DNA of 7,142 bases from Planctomycetota bacterium (lineage in GTDB: Bacteria; Planctomycetota; Phycisphaerae; Phycisphaerales; SM1A02), in the NCBI GenBank assembly GCA_027295435.1, contig JAPUKX010000060.1, forward strand, positions 1 through 7,142, given 5' to 3'. Below, piece by piece: positions 6,715 through 7,142 of the stretch (within the stretch, counting starts at the first letter, position 1; the number at the start of each line of letters is the position of its first letter). The notes beneath the pieces are model-generated. The model made no database searches and was not told the origin of the DNA. It saw only the letters and a list, made by a program, of their open reading frames with translations. Made by a program: the position numbers and the translations under genes.

Positions 6715-7092
6715 TTATCCTTGAAGTTTCTCTGCCAAGCGAGCGACTTGCAGTTCGACACGTTTGACTTCGCGCAGGATTGAGTTTCGATTCATCTGCA
6801 TCCAGAACCATATCTTCATCATCGAGACCGTGATGAAGCAGAGCACAACGCCGAGACCCCACAGAATGTGTTCGCGCGTCTCTTGTGCCTTGAAGAGCTG
6901 AATGATGCCGAAGACGCTCGCCGCCATGAATACAAAGCTGCAGAATATCGCGAGGAACGTCAGCCACTTCTGAGTGCCGCGGAAGGTGTCGAATACCATC
7001 TCCGTCATGGACTGATCGCCATCAAACTCATCGGCAAGATCAGTATCGGTCGCTTCCAACGCTCGTCGAATTTTCGCGTCGATGTTATTCAT
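6715..7092 (-). CDS. DUF6768-like small two-helix membrane protein, partner of an ECF sigma factor
   Basis: This 125-residue protein has a charged, acidic N-terminal helix (MNNIDAKIRRALEA, to about residue 38), then two predicted transmembrane helices (about 43-67 and 76-98) joined by a short FKAQETREH loop, and a C-terminal amphipathic, coiled-coil-like helix with regular Leu/Val spacing (about 101-124). The layout and motifs (TFRGTQKWL, ILWGLG, MKIWFWMQMNRN) match from memory the family catalogued as DUF6768, common in planctomycetes beside ECF sigma factors. Its ATG overlaps the upstream sigma factor stop codon (ATGA), implying translational coupling. It may control or anchor the sigma factor at the membrane, but it lacks the His-Cys-Cys zinc motif of classical anti-sigma domains, so that role is inference. 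Confidence 0.85.
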   Translation of the reverse strand: MNNIDAKIRRALEATDTDLADEFDGDQSMTEMVFDTFRGTQKWLTFLAIFCSFVFMAASVFGIIQLFKAQETREHILWGLGVVLCFITVSMMKIWFWMQMNRNSILREVKRVELQVARLAEKLQG

Positions 7093-7142
7093 GATTCTGT
7101 ACTTTCTAACAGCTCCTTGAGCTGTTGACGCGCGTGATACAA
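7089..7142 (-). CDS. ECF-type RNA polymerase sigma factor, C-terminal end only (partial)
   Basis: Only the last 17 codons are in the window, reading LYHARQQLKELLESTES and then a TGA stop that overlaps the next gene's ATG. The short helix with its Arg, Lys and Leu pattern is typical of the end of sigma region 4.2, where ECF factors usually read close to RLxRARxxLRELL. The four-base overlap with the DUF6768-like gene supports the call, since that pairing is common in planctomycetes. The gene continues past the right edge, so its ECF group, promoter and start cannot be determined here. Confidence 0.72.
   Translation of the reverse strand: MYHARQQLKELLESTES

Noticed and set aside
6868..7128. Plus-strand open frame opposite the DUF6768-like gene
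   Set aside because: It is antisense to a gene with clear transmembrane helices and coupling to the sigma factor; no start signal is evident.

Overview
The window is a GC-rich, gene-dense stretch of bacterial chromosome. It most resembles a planctomycete, probably of the Phycisphaerae type and perhaps from an uncultured lineage. The grounds are an ECF sigma factor overlapping a small two-helix DUF6768-like membrane protein, a lone LolA-like lipoprotein, and a large exported TPR/metallopeptidase protein. This placement is inference from gene content; there is no rRNA or other marker gene here. I see no tRNA, rRNA, CRISPR array, insertion sequence, integrase or phage gene.

Layout from left to right. 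On the minus strand (10-510) lies a small unrecognised lipoprotein. It diverges, across about 250 bp, from ispF (765-1286, plus), the MEP-pathway cyclase for isoprenoid precursors. IspF is followed on the same strand by a LolA-like lipoprotein (about 1346-2176). This converges on a cysteine dioxygenase gene (2295-2873, minus), with 118 bp between the stops that hold a weak hairpin. The dioxygenase diverges from a 914-residue secreted TPR protein with an embedded HExxH gluzincin peptidase domain (3035-5779, plus). That gene converges, after only 32 bp, on a minus-strand block read from the right edge: the last 17 codons of an ECF sigma factor (7089-7142), a DUF6768-like membrane protein overlapping it by ATGA (6715-7092), and a short-chain dehydrogenase/reductase (5812-6666) 48 bp further on.

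The genes do not form one obvious pathway. IspF and cysteine dioxygenase are stand-alone metabolic enzymes, three products carry export signals (two lipoproteins and the TPR peptidase), and the sigma factor/DUF6768 pair is a candidate envelope-linked regulatory unit that may be co-transcribed with the reductase. I find no convincing new defence, mobile or biosynthetic system. The points most worth checking are an Arg/Glu swap in a normally conserved IspF motif, a cysteine dioxygenase with the eukaryote-type Cys/Tyr cross-link pair, and the sigma factor/DUF6768 overlap.
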